From positions 15,813,959-15,877,958 of the forward strand of contig CM056380.1 in NCBI GenBank assembly GCA_029718625.1: a stretch of 64,000 bases of DNA. The letters run 5' to 3'. Shown here piece by piece: positions 1 to 12,229 of the stretch. The notes beneath the pieces are model-generated. The model saw nothing but the letters and a program-made list of their open reading frames with translations. It did no database searches and was not told the DNA's origin. The translations under genes and the position numbers were made by a program. Numbering within the stretch: position 1 is the first letter of the stretch; every line of letters begins with the position of its first letter. Source of the DNA: Synaphobranchus kaupii. Lineage: Eukaryota; Chordata; Actinopteri; Anguilliformes; Synaphobranchidae.

Positions 1-2507
1 TACTGGTCATGTGTCCCTCAGATTCATCCAATTCGCGATAAGACTGGACACTGGGGATCAGGAAACGGTGGTCCGGCAGTGTTTGCTAACCTCTCGGCAG
101 AAAAGGCAGAGCAATTAGCCTTCCACTGAATTCGGAGTACTCTGCATAATTTATAAAGGGGGGAGAGGGGAAGGGGGAGGGGGAGAACCTTTGTTCAGAG
201 GTTCACAAAAGCCGTAACAAAAACAGAAATGCAAAAGGGGAGCGGGCGAGAGAGGTAGATGGGGGGGGGGGGGGGGGGATTGGGAACATTGGCGGGGGGG
301 AGGGGGGGGGGTCGTGCCCATTGCAGATCCCTGACAGGCTAGAGAGATTGGCACTAGCTGGCAGCTTCCACTCTGACTGACAGGCACTTTCAGCAGGAGA
401 TGGAAGTGAATTATCATCGTTGCGGCAGTACGCATTCCAATGGCTGTGCGCCATTTCATATATGCTTTTGCCCCTGGCCACGCCCACCAGAGCTCACCGG
501 ATAACCTTGGCACTGATGGATGAGCTCACTCTAAACATGAGGGGGGAGGACTGGTGTCACTTTACAAACATCGTAGCTGGTCAAGACTACAAGGTCATGG
601 TTTCGCAAGTATCACAGATCAATCAAACCGCTGGTCCAAGACTGCTGTCGGAAATGTCGAGGAAATCTGATAGAATACCCTACCTTCTAATTGCTGCAGG
701 CTTGTTCACCTTTAGACACAAAGGGGAAAGCAAATGAAGAAACAGCTTTTAACAATAAGAGCGTTTAGATAAGATGGGGCAACCCACCATAGAACTCATT
801 GATCTTATTGATTAGTGATCTTGTTGATCGATTCCAATAAATCTTTCTTGCGCAGTGTGCAGACATTTCACTGAAATTGAGCAGGAATGATAACAAGTAG
901 GTCAGTTGTGTAGAAGGACAGACAGACAGGCTTCAATCTCATTCTGGATGCATCTTAAATTGAGTGAATTGGCCCAACGCAGCAGCGTAAACTCAGCTCA
1001 GACCAACATGAAACTTGACGAACCCGATTTTTGGTTAACATTCCCATAATGTTACGGTAAATGTTCCCAACATGTGTACATTTGGATGTCCCTTGAAGGT
1101 TGTTTTAAAGTTAAGTACGTTGTAAGAAATTACTTATTGTTGTAAGTCCATGTTCGGGGAACATTGTCATACAATATTGTCTAACAAACCAACGGGGAAG
1201 TAACTGGAATGTTGCCCAACATTATTGAAACGTTTTGTGTTCGCAGGGAACAGACACCAGGGTAGTCTGATGAGTTACTGTGCATCTCTCTCAAGAAAGC
1301 AGGGAAGGAGATGCTGGTACAGGGGGGGCATTTCTTGAAGGAAGGCCTAGTGGTATTAAGGCGATGATGTCTGAGTCTCGAAAAACTAATCTGGTCCTGG
1401 TGTTTTTATGTGAACTGAGTGCTGAAAAATTAAATGGCCTTATTCTTGGTCAAGGGTAAAGCAACCTAGACCATCAGGAGTGAGAAATGGGTGATTCTGC
1501 ATTAGTGGTGTCTCTCTTTCTCTTTCCCTACCTCTCCTCCCCTACTCTCTCTCCCTTACTCTGCCTCTCCCGCTCTTTCTCTCTCGCTCAGATTTGTTTT
1601 ACTAGTAGTCCTCGTGTATGAAGACGAAACATTACCTTAAACACAGTAAGTACAGTAACATACCGAAGTAAAAAGCCAGTCTATATTCACATTAAATTAA
1701 CATATCCTCCTCTCCTCAGGGCCTGGAAATGGAGAAGAACCGGAGGCCTTGCTGAAATGGGGAGGCTTGAAAGGGAAGGACACTGTACAGGTTTTGTCTC
1801 AAATCTGCTTTCAGGATGCAAATAAATGGCCCTGACACAAGATGGAGGCCTGACTAAACAGGCAGTAGTGTGGCTTCCATCTTGGAAACTGCTACATAAA
1901 AATATAAATGCAAAATGAACTGCAGATCTTTAGCGGAGGAATTTACATAATATTTTCACAGACAATGGTACGTTAAATCAGCTCAGTCCTTCAGTACATA
2001 AAAGGAGCCTTTTTTTAGTTTCATGAAACAAAGATGTTTTCATGTATTTGGAGAATGTCCCAGGTTGCAACCAATGTTGTTCTATGTTGTAGTTGGTTGG
2101 GCCTTGGGGGGGTAGGGTTCTCTGTGGTTTGTGTCAGGAGTAATGTACACAAAATAAAACGGGCAGCGCAGTGTTTCAATCATTTTATTTTTGGCCAAGC
2201 GAAACTGGCTGTTCTTAAGACCCGAAAAGGCCAAATTAGAACAGCAAAGGCCTGTATAAGATCTGAGCATAATGATCATTTCCCATTTAAAGACAGAGAT
2301 TTATTTCTATCTTTCTACAGACTAGTGATAATCGGCTGGATTTTTGCAGATAATGGCCAATAACTGGAGTACTGTGTGAAGTAGACAAAGGAGAATTGGG
2401 GTATGTGCGGTCTGGTTAAAATTTAAATGTTGACTCACAGCAGAATATGTAATTAGTTTGCTTTTCCTCCATGTCCTTGATTTAACACAATGTGAATAAA
2501 GGGCTTT
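1..2507. other. kif5a intron 1, no gene recognised
   Basis: Apart from the G tract there is a CT-rich patch at about 1510-1600 and no exon-like sequence that I can support. A frame at 420-737 has no recognisable domains, codon bias or splice context. Confidence 0.5.
258..311 (+). repeat. poly-G tract, possible G-quadruplex
   Basis: Two long runs of G (about 260-278 and 293-311) are separated by a short spacer with shorter G runs. At least four G tracts of three or more lie within about 55 bp. The kif5a transcript would carry the C-rich strand. Confidence 0.8.
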
Positions 2508-2590
2508 TAGTCAGTCAGTCAGTCAGTCAGAGAGTCAGTCAGTCAGTCAGTCAGTCAGTCAGAGAGTCAGTCAGTCAGTCAGTCAGTCCG
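2508..2590 (+). repeat. (TCAG)n microsatellite
   Basis: About 20 TCAG/CAGT units, interrupted twice by AGAG. Confidence 0.95.
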
Positions 2591-4848
2591 TCTCTCTCTC
2601 TACAAACAGCAAGAGAGTGTGAGTCTGAGGTCCACATCTGAGACGAGGAAACTGATCAGCTTATTTAATTACCCAGAGTGCCAAGCAAAATAATACAGAA
2701 CAGCGTCCCCCGAACAGGAGTTTTATGAAAAAAAAAAAACACACGTTCTTGTGTTTAATATAAATATAAATAATGTCAAATATGTTAAAGCCTTGTTGTA
2801 CGAATCACGCAGAGACCCAGATGCGTCTCACAGAAACTCACGGGGAGGTTTTCTTAAGCGGCTCAACCGCGGACAGAAGATGCAAGAGAGACGATGGGGA
2901 GTTCCTTCGCCCAGTGACAATGTAATTAGAAGCCTGTCAGTGAATAAAATTAGCAGCTGGCAGAGGAAGAGAAGGAGACAGAGCTTGGGAACCGGCGAAG
3001 CTGCATCACAGATTACCGCCGTACTTCTTATAGCCCTCTGCCGACGCTTTTCAAAACCGTGGAACCGTATTTTAAAAGCCTCTCCGCTCTTCTTCATTTT
3101 GTGACTACCACAAGCTGGAACGCAGACATCATCAGCATGTATCGGTCATAATAATCACAAACCGAATAAAACAGCAGACAAATCGAGCCCCGGAACTAAA
3201 TTATCACCTCCTACCCGCTCATTTGCTAATTGAATATTTTATTAATTATCTAATTATCTACAAGGTAGTGTTTTTATCTGAACAAGTGTAACATTTATGC
3301 CCACTGGGATGTTTCTTAAAGGTTTTATCATCAGGTATTTATAATTGCACCGTTTTTCTAAAGATGCCAAATGGAATGCAATTCAGTCTGTGACTGCAAG
3401 TGCAAACTACCAATAGCTACTAATCATCATTTTAATCACTCATTTTAATCAGCGGCTAATGCTAATCATTACCGCCACTGCTTTGGCTGGATCTTAATCT
3501 GACTGGTGAATCCAAAAGGATTTAGGTTTGGAGGATGAAAGAGAAAAAAAGGCACTGAGCTCTCTCTCTCTCTCATATGTCCGTGTGCACGTGTGGGATC
3601 GTGTGCCTGCCTCCCCATCTGTTCATCTTTGCCAGCAGCACGCTCAACTACTGCGGACACAACAACTCATCACAAAGGGCGGTGAACAGGCAGCCTGCGA
3701 ACAAGCACAGAGAATATCCGCGGAGAACATCCTGCCCGTGAGATTACAAAACGTACAGACAAAGTCACATCTCATAAATTGAAATTTAATGACCTCCATG
3801 CAGTTGGAAAAATGAGATGAAGAGGTTGGATACTGCACTGGGCGTACCCTCTACTGTTACAGCTTTCAGAAAACCGTCAGCCATGGGAACCGGTAAAGGC
3901 TTCAGCGCCCTGATTCGACAGATCACAATCACACCCTGACACCACCATGAAATAAAAGAAAGACTAGAGAGAGATATTTCTCAGAGATGCTATTAACAAA
4001 ATGAATGATATCTGGCCTCTTTAATCGCTGCTGCTCTGCCTGTTCAGGTGGTAGCAGCTTGTCAGCTGTAGGCTATGTGGTCGTACGAGGAGTCGCTCAC
4101 CTCTCCATCTCTCCCTTCATCTCTCCTTTCTCTTTAAACCCTCAACGTACTACACGTACAAGCCTCTTATCCCGGCTTATCGCGAATGATAAATAATGGC
4201 CGCAAACCGTTTTAACAACCGAATGAAAAAGCCGAATGCTTACAATGCAGGCATTGCATTTCAGATTTAGTGACAGTTGTTAGCTGTAGCAACCGACAAA
4301 AAATGTGAGATAACCGGAATATCACGAGACGAGTTCAGAATTAAGTGTCGTGGACTCTTAGAGGAGGTCTTCTTCTTCCCTCCCCAAGTAGCCATTTTGG
4401 CTATGCAGCAGAACTAAAAATGGCCCCTTTGCATTGACACACTAACGACACACTAACGACACGGCCTCCTCTCTGCTTCACAGGCTGGCTCTTATCAGGG
4501 AACTCAGCCCTTGGCACAGAGAATTGTGGGAATTGATTTTAGTTTGTCGGTCATGGCAGGATTAATTCATAAGACGTGGCAAATTCTAATTAATTTGCCA
4601 CTCTGTTCTCTTTACAACTCTATTCAAATTGTTTGGAATTACACTGTACAGAGAAAATGTCTTTTGACTTCAATTCACTGATTCATTATTCAATTATGAT
4701 TACCTTATCTACACAGTATGTAAATGTTTTTTCAACATTTTAAAAGGCTGTTTCATTCAATAAGCAATTGTGAATATGGAGCAGTGATGGTCACAGAACT
4801 CGGGAATGTGCTTAGCGTATGAGAGAGTAGTGTCTTCATAACGAGAAT
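2591..4848. other. kif5a intron 1, no gene recognised
   Basis: Mostly AT-rich unique-looking DNA. Open frames on both strands at 2751-3104 overlap each other and resemble no known protein. Nothing else supportable. Confidence 0.45.
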
Positions 4849-5092
4849 GCTTGTATCAGAGTTAGTGTGCATTCTGCGGTTGGTTGTATCAGAGTGAGTG
4901 TGCAATATGAGCCGGCTTGTATCAGAGTGAGTGTGCATTCTGAGTGTGCTTGTATTAGAGTTAGTGTGCATTCTGAGTGTGCTTGTATTAGAGTTAGTGT
5001 GCATTCTGAGTGTGCTTGTATTAGAGTTAGTGTGCATTCTGAGTGTGCTTGTATCAGAGTTAGTGTGCACTGTGAGTGTGCTTGTATCAGGA
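4849..5092 (+). repeat. 33-bp minisatellite, about 7.5 copies
   Basis: Unit gcttgtattagagttagtgt followed by gcattctgagtgt. Copies begin at 4849, 4882, 4915, 4948, 4981, 5014, 5047 and 5080 (partial). The first two copies are the most diverged, and the middle copies are identical. As 33 is a multiple of three, every frame without a stop is held open, which explains the repetitive open frames here. Confidence 0.95.
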
Positions 5093-5738
5093 TATGTTCC
5101 AGTTTCAGTGTTTGCATTCACATAGTTGGATCATCATTTTCTACACTGAATAAACACCAATCCAGCCCTCAATGATGGCTTAGGTACCTCACACCCAACC
5201 CTGTCCATCACATCGCAGTGCACAAAGGTGGTTAAAAATATTTGCAGAATCATTTAAATTGCATAGCTTCAAAAATTGCACGTCGTGGCACTAAAGTATA
5301 AACCATCAACCATCCACCGGTGTGATATAGAATACAAGTGAATTAGCATTTTCAGTGCTGGAGGAGATGGATTTTTGATTACAAGGCTGAGAAGATGAGC
5401 ATGGTCACAATGTGTCTGTATTATACATAAACGTCTTTGTCTCTGCCTCTCAATTTCGTTTAATAAGAAATCTTTTTTTATTAGTTTCACTCGCAGTTTA
5501 TCACAATCACAACTACAGTAGTTAAGTGTGTGTGTGCGTGTGTGTGTGTGCGTGTGTCTGTGATTGAGTGCATGAGTGCGCGAGTGTTGATGGGTGGGTG
5601 ATTTTATATTTCTGCACAGAGGAACAAGCCTTTTAACAGAAGATCTCTATCCATAATCAATTTAAAAACTGCATTAGGAGGATAGCAGAGTAAATCAGTG
5701 CAGAGAAAGAGGAAAAGGAGTAATGCTACCCTAGCTTA

Positions 5739-6559
5739 TCGAGTGAATCGAAGAGGTGCTCAATGTGAGTGAATCGGAGAGGTGCTCAATGTGAGTGAAT
5801 CGGAGAGGTGCTCAATGTGAGTGAATCAGAGAGGTGCTCAAGGTGAGTGAATCAGAGAGGTGCTCAAGGTGAGTGAATCAGAGAGGTGCTCAAGGTGAGT
5901 GAATCAGAGAGGTGCTCAAGGTGAGTGAATCAGAGAGGTGCTCAAGGTGAGTGAATCGGAGAGGTGCTCAATGTGAGTGAATCAGAGAGGTGCTCAAGGT
6001 GAGTGAATCGGAGAGGTGCTCAATGTGAGTGAATCAGAGAGGTGCTCAAGGTGAGTGAATCGGAGAGGTGCTCAATGTGAGTGAATCAGAGAGGTGCTCA
6101 AGGTGAGTGAATCGGAGAGGTGTTCAATGTGAGTGAATCGGAGAGGTGCTCAATATGAGTGAATCAGAGAGGTGCTCAAGGTGAGTGAATCAGAGAGGTG
6201 CTCAATATGAGTGAATCAGAGAGGTGCTCAATGTGAGTGAATCAGAGAGGTGCTCAATGTGAGTGAATCGGAGAGGTGCTCAATGTGAGTGAATCAGAGA
6301 GGTGCTCAATGTGAGTGAATCAGAGAGGTGCTCAATGTGAGTGAATCAGAGAGGTGCTCAAGGTGAGTGAATCGGAGAGGTGCTCAATGTGAGTGAATCA
6401 GAGAGGTGCTCAAGGTGAGTGAATCGGAGAGGTGCTCAATGTGAGTGAATCGGAGAGGTGCTCAATGTGAGTGAATCAGAGAGGTGCTCAATGTGAGTGA
6501 ATCAGAGAGGTGCTCAATGTGAGTGAATCAGAGAGGTGCTCAATGTGAGTGAATCGGAT
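5739..6559 (+). repeat. 26-bp minisatellite, about 31 copies
   Basis: Unit gtgagtgaatcagagaggtg followed by ctcaag, with variants at three sites (cag/cgg; caag/caat; gtgag/atgag). The array is regular with no insertions or deletions. Eleven unit junctions read CTCAAGGTGAGT, a full consensus 5' splice site on the plus strand; most others read CAATGTGAGT. Confidence 0.97.
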
Positions 6560-7856
6560 ACGGCACTCAAGTCCAACTTGAGTTTTTTCTCATAAATCAG
6601 TACAGACTTGCTATTGCTCCTTTTCAGGTGCCATGTTGAATTTACAGAGCGTATGGTAGAATTATGATATGTGATGCCTATACATGACTACACTTCCTTA
6701 TCCAAAAGCAGGAATAAAAATGAACCTCTTTAGGTTCCTGCCGTTATTTGTATTGAATTACATGTTTTAACTGCTGATGGTTCAATGATCACAGTGTCTG
6801 GCTCAAAGAGTGATATGACTAAGACCAATGTCAATAACTACCGCGCTTAAATGTGACTAATATTCTCATGTTAACCAGAAACATTAAAGTATTCAGACTA
6901 TGAAATGGGGCCATGTAAAAACCTTATTCCGATCCCATAATCCCAATAAACTGGTAAATATTCCAGTTACGAGAAACCGGAAAATGAAATGTCGGATATT
7001 TTCTCTATTAAACGGAATACTGAGTCTTGTAAACACCTTATTCAGAAAATACCTTAACCTCATATCTCATTTGTTGAATGAGATTTGTGACGTTAAACGT
7101 TAAACTTTCAAACCCCTTTACACAATCCTGGCGGGCAGAGGCTGCACACTTTTCGTGTGCCATAAAAAACTAACCGCTGCAGATATAAACGGCAGACTGT
7201 CCTCTTTCTAAATCTGGCTATTCTCTGCCATTCATCAGGATACTGATTGTTCACGTGACCGCAATTGCTCACGAAAAGCATCTTATGAAGATGCAAAAAA
7301 AAAAAGACGACATTTTTTTCAAAGATAAGAATTAGAGGGAAAATTCACACGTGCACTTTGAAGGCCGATTACCAAGTACACAGTCGTAGCTGCCACCATG
7401 GTATGCAACTGTGTGCGTAGACAGTTTCAGAACATGACTGTGACCGGGATAATTACAATATCCAGAATACTCTACGCACGTAAACATAATCACTGAAACT
7501 ATGTTGTGTCGGAGGCGATATCGCACTGCGTGCGGACTGGAACAAAACGTATTTCTCAGGCAGAGAACGGCAGAAACGGCGGACTCATTCTCTGAGAGCG
7601 CGGGGGAGAATTCTCCCGAGATGGCCGTTGAAAATCGCGGCTCAGCGCGATTAGAAACCACGGGGTGATGAGACGGTGCCTTAATTACGGCAGTAATGGA
7701 GGACTAGAGGTGGGAGCCACAAACCATTTCAGGACTCACAAACCCGCGCGTGAGGACAATCACACGGCACGATCCTCTGCCGTGCGTGAACAAGTCAAGA
7801 TATGTGAACGCACCAAAAATAGAACCAGTGACATGCGTGGAAAATGACATGGCTTT
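6560..7856. other. kif5a intron 1, CpG-richer patch, no gene
   Basis: The 7320-7850 part has more CpG than its surroundings (for example around 7560-7660) and short open frames on both strands, none with recognisable domains. Phrases such as tgtaaacaccttattc near 7030 look like old interspersed repeat. Confidence 0.35.
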
Positions 7857-7981
7857 GGTCCAGCGGTCCCGACCCCTGGTTTTGAAGAGCTAAAGGGTCT
7901 GCTGGGGTCCCCAACCCTTGTCCTGGAGAGCCACAGAGTCTGCTGGGGTCCACAGCCCTACTCCTGGATAGCCACTGGGTC
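7857..7981 (+). repeat. about 40-bp degenerate tandem repeat, three copies
   Basis: Three copies of a unit like cctggagagccacagagtct followed by gctggggtcc. The wording resembles the widespread fish repeat also expanded at 57759-58470. Confidence 0.7.
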
Positions 7982-8456
7982 TCAAGAAACCAGGTGACTT
8001 AACTGTGTAATAAACCACTTTAGCCAATCAATGAAGTGCTGAATAACGTAAAAAGCACCAGACACTGTGTGAGGATCTTCAGGAACAGGGTTTGGGAAGC
8101 ACTGCTTTGGACTCCTGAAACCATGACATCGAATGCAAATTTGTTCTAAGATCTGACGAGCCAAGACGTCAGAGCCAAGGAAAATAAACAATGAGAAATA
8201 ACTGTCACTTAGCAAGGATAACTGTAGCCGATAGAAGGAGTCTCGGTGGCGTAGCCTGTAAAAGCTCCATCGGCGGTTGGAATCCGGCATTTCATAGTAG
8301 AAATGACTACAGTTACAGTGTGAGTGTAGTTTGAGAAAATATGGTTTTTAGAAACCAGGATAAGGTGAGCAATGTGGCCCTACCTAATGAAATCAATCGT
8401 ATGGTTTGAGAGATCTAGAGGTAAAACCAAATTAAACTGCTTGGGTCACCTTTAAT

Positions 8457-8494
8457 TAATTCATTCATTCATTAATTAATTAATTAATTAATAT
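8457..8494 (+). repeat. (ATTA/ATTC)n microsatellite
   Basis: About nine tetranucleotide units switching between ATTA and ATTC. Confidence 0.9.
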
Positions 8495-8828
8495 AAAAAC
8501 ATCCAAATTATTCCAAACAGGGTTCACCCTACTATAGCAAGGGGGACAAGAAGAAACCCTGAGTGAAAACTAGTTTAGGTTCAATTTAGTGATTTAAGTG
8601 AATTATAGGACGGAATAACCATTCAGAATCACGTCTTTCCTGTCAACCTACCAATAAAAGAGCATAGCAGGAACAATGATGACTATAAGTGACCCTGTTT
8701 ACATTCCAAAACATTTTATTAAGGGTATGTAGGTTTGTACAACAAACAGGAGTCCACCTAAAGTTTGGATTTTGTTTGATTTTAAGTTATGGGAAAATCT
8801 TGCCAAAATGTGAAGAGCATTCCATTCA

Positions 8829-8972
8829 GGACAAAGTGCTTATTTTATATGACTATGGGATTTGAATGGGAATGCTGGACAAAGTGCTTATTTTATATGA
8901 CTATGGGATTTGAATAGGAATGCTGGACAAAGTGCTTATTTTATATGACTGTATGATTTGAATGCACTTGTG
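8829..8972 (+). repeat. 48-bp tandem repeat, three copies
   Basis: Copies begin ggacaaagtgcttattttat at 8829, 8877 and 8925, with one to three differences between copies. Confidence 0.95.
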
Positions 8973-9756
8973 TTGAAGATTCCCAGGGCTCTGCAGGAGT
9001 GTTTTCTAAATTGTTCCAGTAATTTTGGATACAGATTTGATGCAGGTCTGACACACTTGTAAATGGAACATTTAAACACCTAAATTGAAAAGCAAAGGCT
9101 ATGACACCTTGATGTGCTCACATACACTGGTGTAGGCATGGGTGGGCCAGGGTGGGCCACGGTCACCTAAATAGTATTCTGGCCCATCCATTTATCTTGG
9201 CTGAACCACCACACCCAATTGCGAATCTGTCCCCTAATTCTAGTTCTTGGTAGTTCTGTCCCCTAATTCTATGCAGGCCCAAATGTATGAATATGTATGG
9301 CTATGCTGCTACTCACATAGACTGGCACAAAGATAGACACATGGTCAGTGCAGTCATAGCAGGGAGGACGCAAATAAATCTTCAGGCCCGATTTGAACGC
9401 CCAGATGTAGTCCTGTCCCACAGCTGCTAAAAGCCCTGATCCCCAGTGAATCTGCCGTGCGTCACCGCCCAGCGGAAAAACAACACGCTGCCGCCGCCGC
9501 GGATTACACACACACTGTAATCCGTAGACACACTTCTAACAGTGCAACATCCAGGCCTGGCAAACCAGCGCGTCCCCCGTTTCACCAAAAAATGGTTTGT
9601 CCCATATTTCTCTGTGTCCCATAAATTCTACTTGCCATAGAAGCATTACGAAGACATACTGTACACTGAAAAACAGAAAGTATCTGTAAAATCAAACCAC
9701 TATATGATGATCTTGTGAATAATCTACCAAATTTGGGTGTAAATAGTCCCCCCCAC

Positions 9757-9777
9757 ACACACACACACACACACACA
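9757..9777 (+). repeat. (CA)n microsatellite
   Basis: Ten CA units after a C run. Confidence 0.9.
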
Positions 9778-9995
9778 TACATACATATACATCTATTTGC
9801 ATCCCATATTCAAGCAAGGTAGCCTACATCTGGCAACCCTAGACGAGTGCTTTATCCGCATTAGCTGCTGGTTCCAGTACGCACACACACCCTCCTTCTA
9901 TTCTGCTGACTACAACCGGGCAAAAGAGGTGACCTCATCCTCTCCTTTGTGTCATTACGGTACATTAATTTGATGAAGACTTTTGGGCCAAGCAG

Positions 9996-10100
9996 CAGCT
10001 AGCTAGCTAAAGCTAGCTCTGTGACGTAGGCCGCTGTACAGAGCGAGCGCTAGCTAAAGCTAGCTCTGTGACGAAGGCCGCTGTACAGAGCGAGCGGTGC
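9996..10100 (+). repeat. 47-bp tandem duplication in a CpG-rich patch
   Basis: Two copies of a 47-bp unit containing ctctgtgacgtaggccgctg; the second reads gtgacgaagg. CpG-rich sequence continues to about 10210, unlike the AT-rich flanks. Confidence 0.85.
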
Positions 10101-10832
10101 CTCAGTTCGGTCTCGTAGAGGTCTTCCATCTTTGAGAAGACACTTGTTCCGCTGCGATGCCGTGAGCCGCGATCCAACGCGCCGTGCCACGCCTCTCTCC
10201 CCCACAGAAGACCAATTCCCAAGAACAGGGTGCTTGTACACAATAAACTGATGTGTACACTGACACACACATACGTGGCCTGTGAAGCACATATGTAGTC
10301 TATGAAGCTATAGATGTAATGACAGTCCAATGAGTGGGAGCGGGGGATGGGGGCACCAACATGATGTAAGCAACAGCATTAGCAGACCTTTCATTTCCAA
10401 TTCCCACAGCTGAATCACTGCATAGCTGTCTCCACAATCCAACAGCATTCTTCGTTATTATTACTGTTATTATTACAAAAGAGCAATAATGACCTCAAAA
10501 CCATATTTCAGAATGTTTCATTATTATTACAACCATCCATAATCATTAAAACAGTGGGCACCGCCAATAATATCAATATCATACTAGCTCACTGGCTAAT
10601 TTACATGTTGAGAAAAGATGTTATATCGCTGCCCATCTATAGAATACACTGTTATTATTATCAAATGTAAAAATATTAGAACGACCTTTAAATATATCAG
10701 CAGCAGCACTAATAACAGTAGGAGCTGGAGGGCAGTATTTCTGTTGTAACGTCGACAGCAGCAACATCAGGGTTGCTGTTTACCAGGTGATATATGTAGT
10801 CTCAAGGTGACCCCGTACAATCTGGGACCTTC

Positions 10833-10995
10833 CATGTATGTGTGTGTGTGTGTGTGTGTGTGTTTGCGTGCGCGTGCACATCATTATGTGTATGTGTGTG
10901 TGCGCGTGCACATCATTATGTGTATGTGTGTGTGTGTTTGCGTGCGCGTGCACAAGCGCACACATGACTATGTGCATGTACGTGTGTGTGGGCAT
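10833..10995 (+). repeat. (GT)n complex repeat
   Basis: Imperfect GT tract with repeated gcgcgtgcacatcattatgt blocks. Alternating purine-pyrimidine throughout. Confidence 0.9.
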
Positions 10996-12054
10996 GCACA
11001 TTACTGTATACTGTATTTTCTCATCCATTTTATTGTCATACCCCTTGCTGTCTTTTTAAGCATCTCATCTGTAAGGACAACTGCTTGTTAATAATAATGG
11101 GATATGCACATCTTTTTTATGCATTATTTACGCGTCTAGATGCGAAATTCTCTTAAATCTAATGGGCATATATTTCATGAGAACACAAAGCTAGCGTCCC
11201 ACAGGAACAGTGATTTGTGTTGTACGGTACGCTAACTGATCTCGCCATTGTTCCGTAGCCCTGCAGAATTACCAAGGCAGTCAGTGCTCTACAGATTGTT
11301 TTGTAAGACGCCAGGCAGTTGACATGAATATTAATGGCAAGCATGCAAATTACCAAACATGTGCCGTTTAAGGCATGAAAGAATGGTTAGCGGTTAGGAG
11401 TGGGCACATGTAGGCCTGCTCTAAACAGAACAAGTGCCTCAGTAAAAATACTAATTAAATGGACCAGGAACTTCTACTTACTTACTGGTGTCTGAGTGGA
11501 ACAGGTAATCATACTAGTAGCACCTGAAAACCGCTCACAACCGCTTCTTTATCTTTTCTATCTCCAGTTTTTCTTTTGTTTTTGTGTACTTGGTGAGTTT
11601 GATTGTGTTGGCCTGGAGAAACCAGGAAAAAACATTCAGTGAAATGTCTGAGCGACTGCAATCCATTGTGAAGAAGCAGTGTACTGGATTACCTAGAACA
11701 CGGACTTCCAAGAGAGCAGTAATGGTGGCTACGTGTGGCTGTGTGCAGGCGACGTGTGCCGACCCACGGCTGCAAAGGACGCGAACGCAAACCGCTTTCG
11801 CTGCGTTTGCCGACTCAGCCCGTTTCCGACACGATGCGTACATCTGGCCAGAGCGCAGAATATCGGAAGGACAGAGTGACGCCGAGTTTCACTGAAGGTG
11901 ACAGGTTTTGTAATTTCATAGAGCGGAGTTCATTTTATACATAATGTCTCTGCGGGGATTTTTTACCTTGTGAAAGTAGACAATTTGCTCTCCTTGTGTA
12001 TTTTTCCACTTTATTCAGACATCGGGGTAGCAGGATGGGATCACAGCACAATTA
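10996..12054. other. kif5a intron 1, no gene recognised
   Basis: Opposed open frames at 11535-11895 overlap on both strands and match nothing I know. No exon with both splice sites was found. Confidence 0.4.
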
Positions 12055-12229
12055 GGGCCTGATTTACTAAGAGCTGTAGCATGTGCAAAACCTTTTAGCA
12101 CACAGTAAACTAATATCACAACCATCGATTGGTGCAAAACAAATACCGTGACCAATCACTGGTCATGTTATTGGTTTTGCCTGCGCTAAAAGATTTTGCA
12201 CATGCTAATGGTCTTTGTAAATCAGGCCC
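12055..12229. mobile_element. 175-bp MITE with terminal inverted repeats
   Basis: Left end gggcctgatttactaa and right end ttgtaaatcaggccc are inverted copies, and the inversion continues inward (agcatgtgcaaaacctttta against taaaagattttgcacatgct). The element is nearly one hairpin. Superfamily not determined; no clear target duplication seen. Confidence 0.8.

Noticed and set aside
420..737. 105-codon frame starting with a hydrophobic stretch
   Set aside because: No family resemblance, no splice context, no repeat of the pattern; chance frame in an intron.
1000..1250. Repeated gttcccaac/aacatt words suggesting a repeat element
   Set aside because: Words recur, but no ends, period or target duplication could be defined.
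4753..5175. Repetitive frames of up to 122 codons on both strands
   Set aside because: The 33-bp minisatellite keeps several frames open; no start context or splice sites.
5739..6559. CRISPR-like appearance of a regular short repeat
   Set aside because: The units are contiguous with no unique spacers, and the genome is animal; it is a minisatellite.
9269..9511. 80-codon minus-strand frame tested as kif5a exon 2
   Set aside because: It lacks the expected kinesin sequence after strand 1 (KPYVFDRVF-type), so it is not the next kif5a exon.
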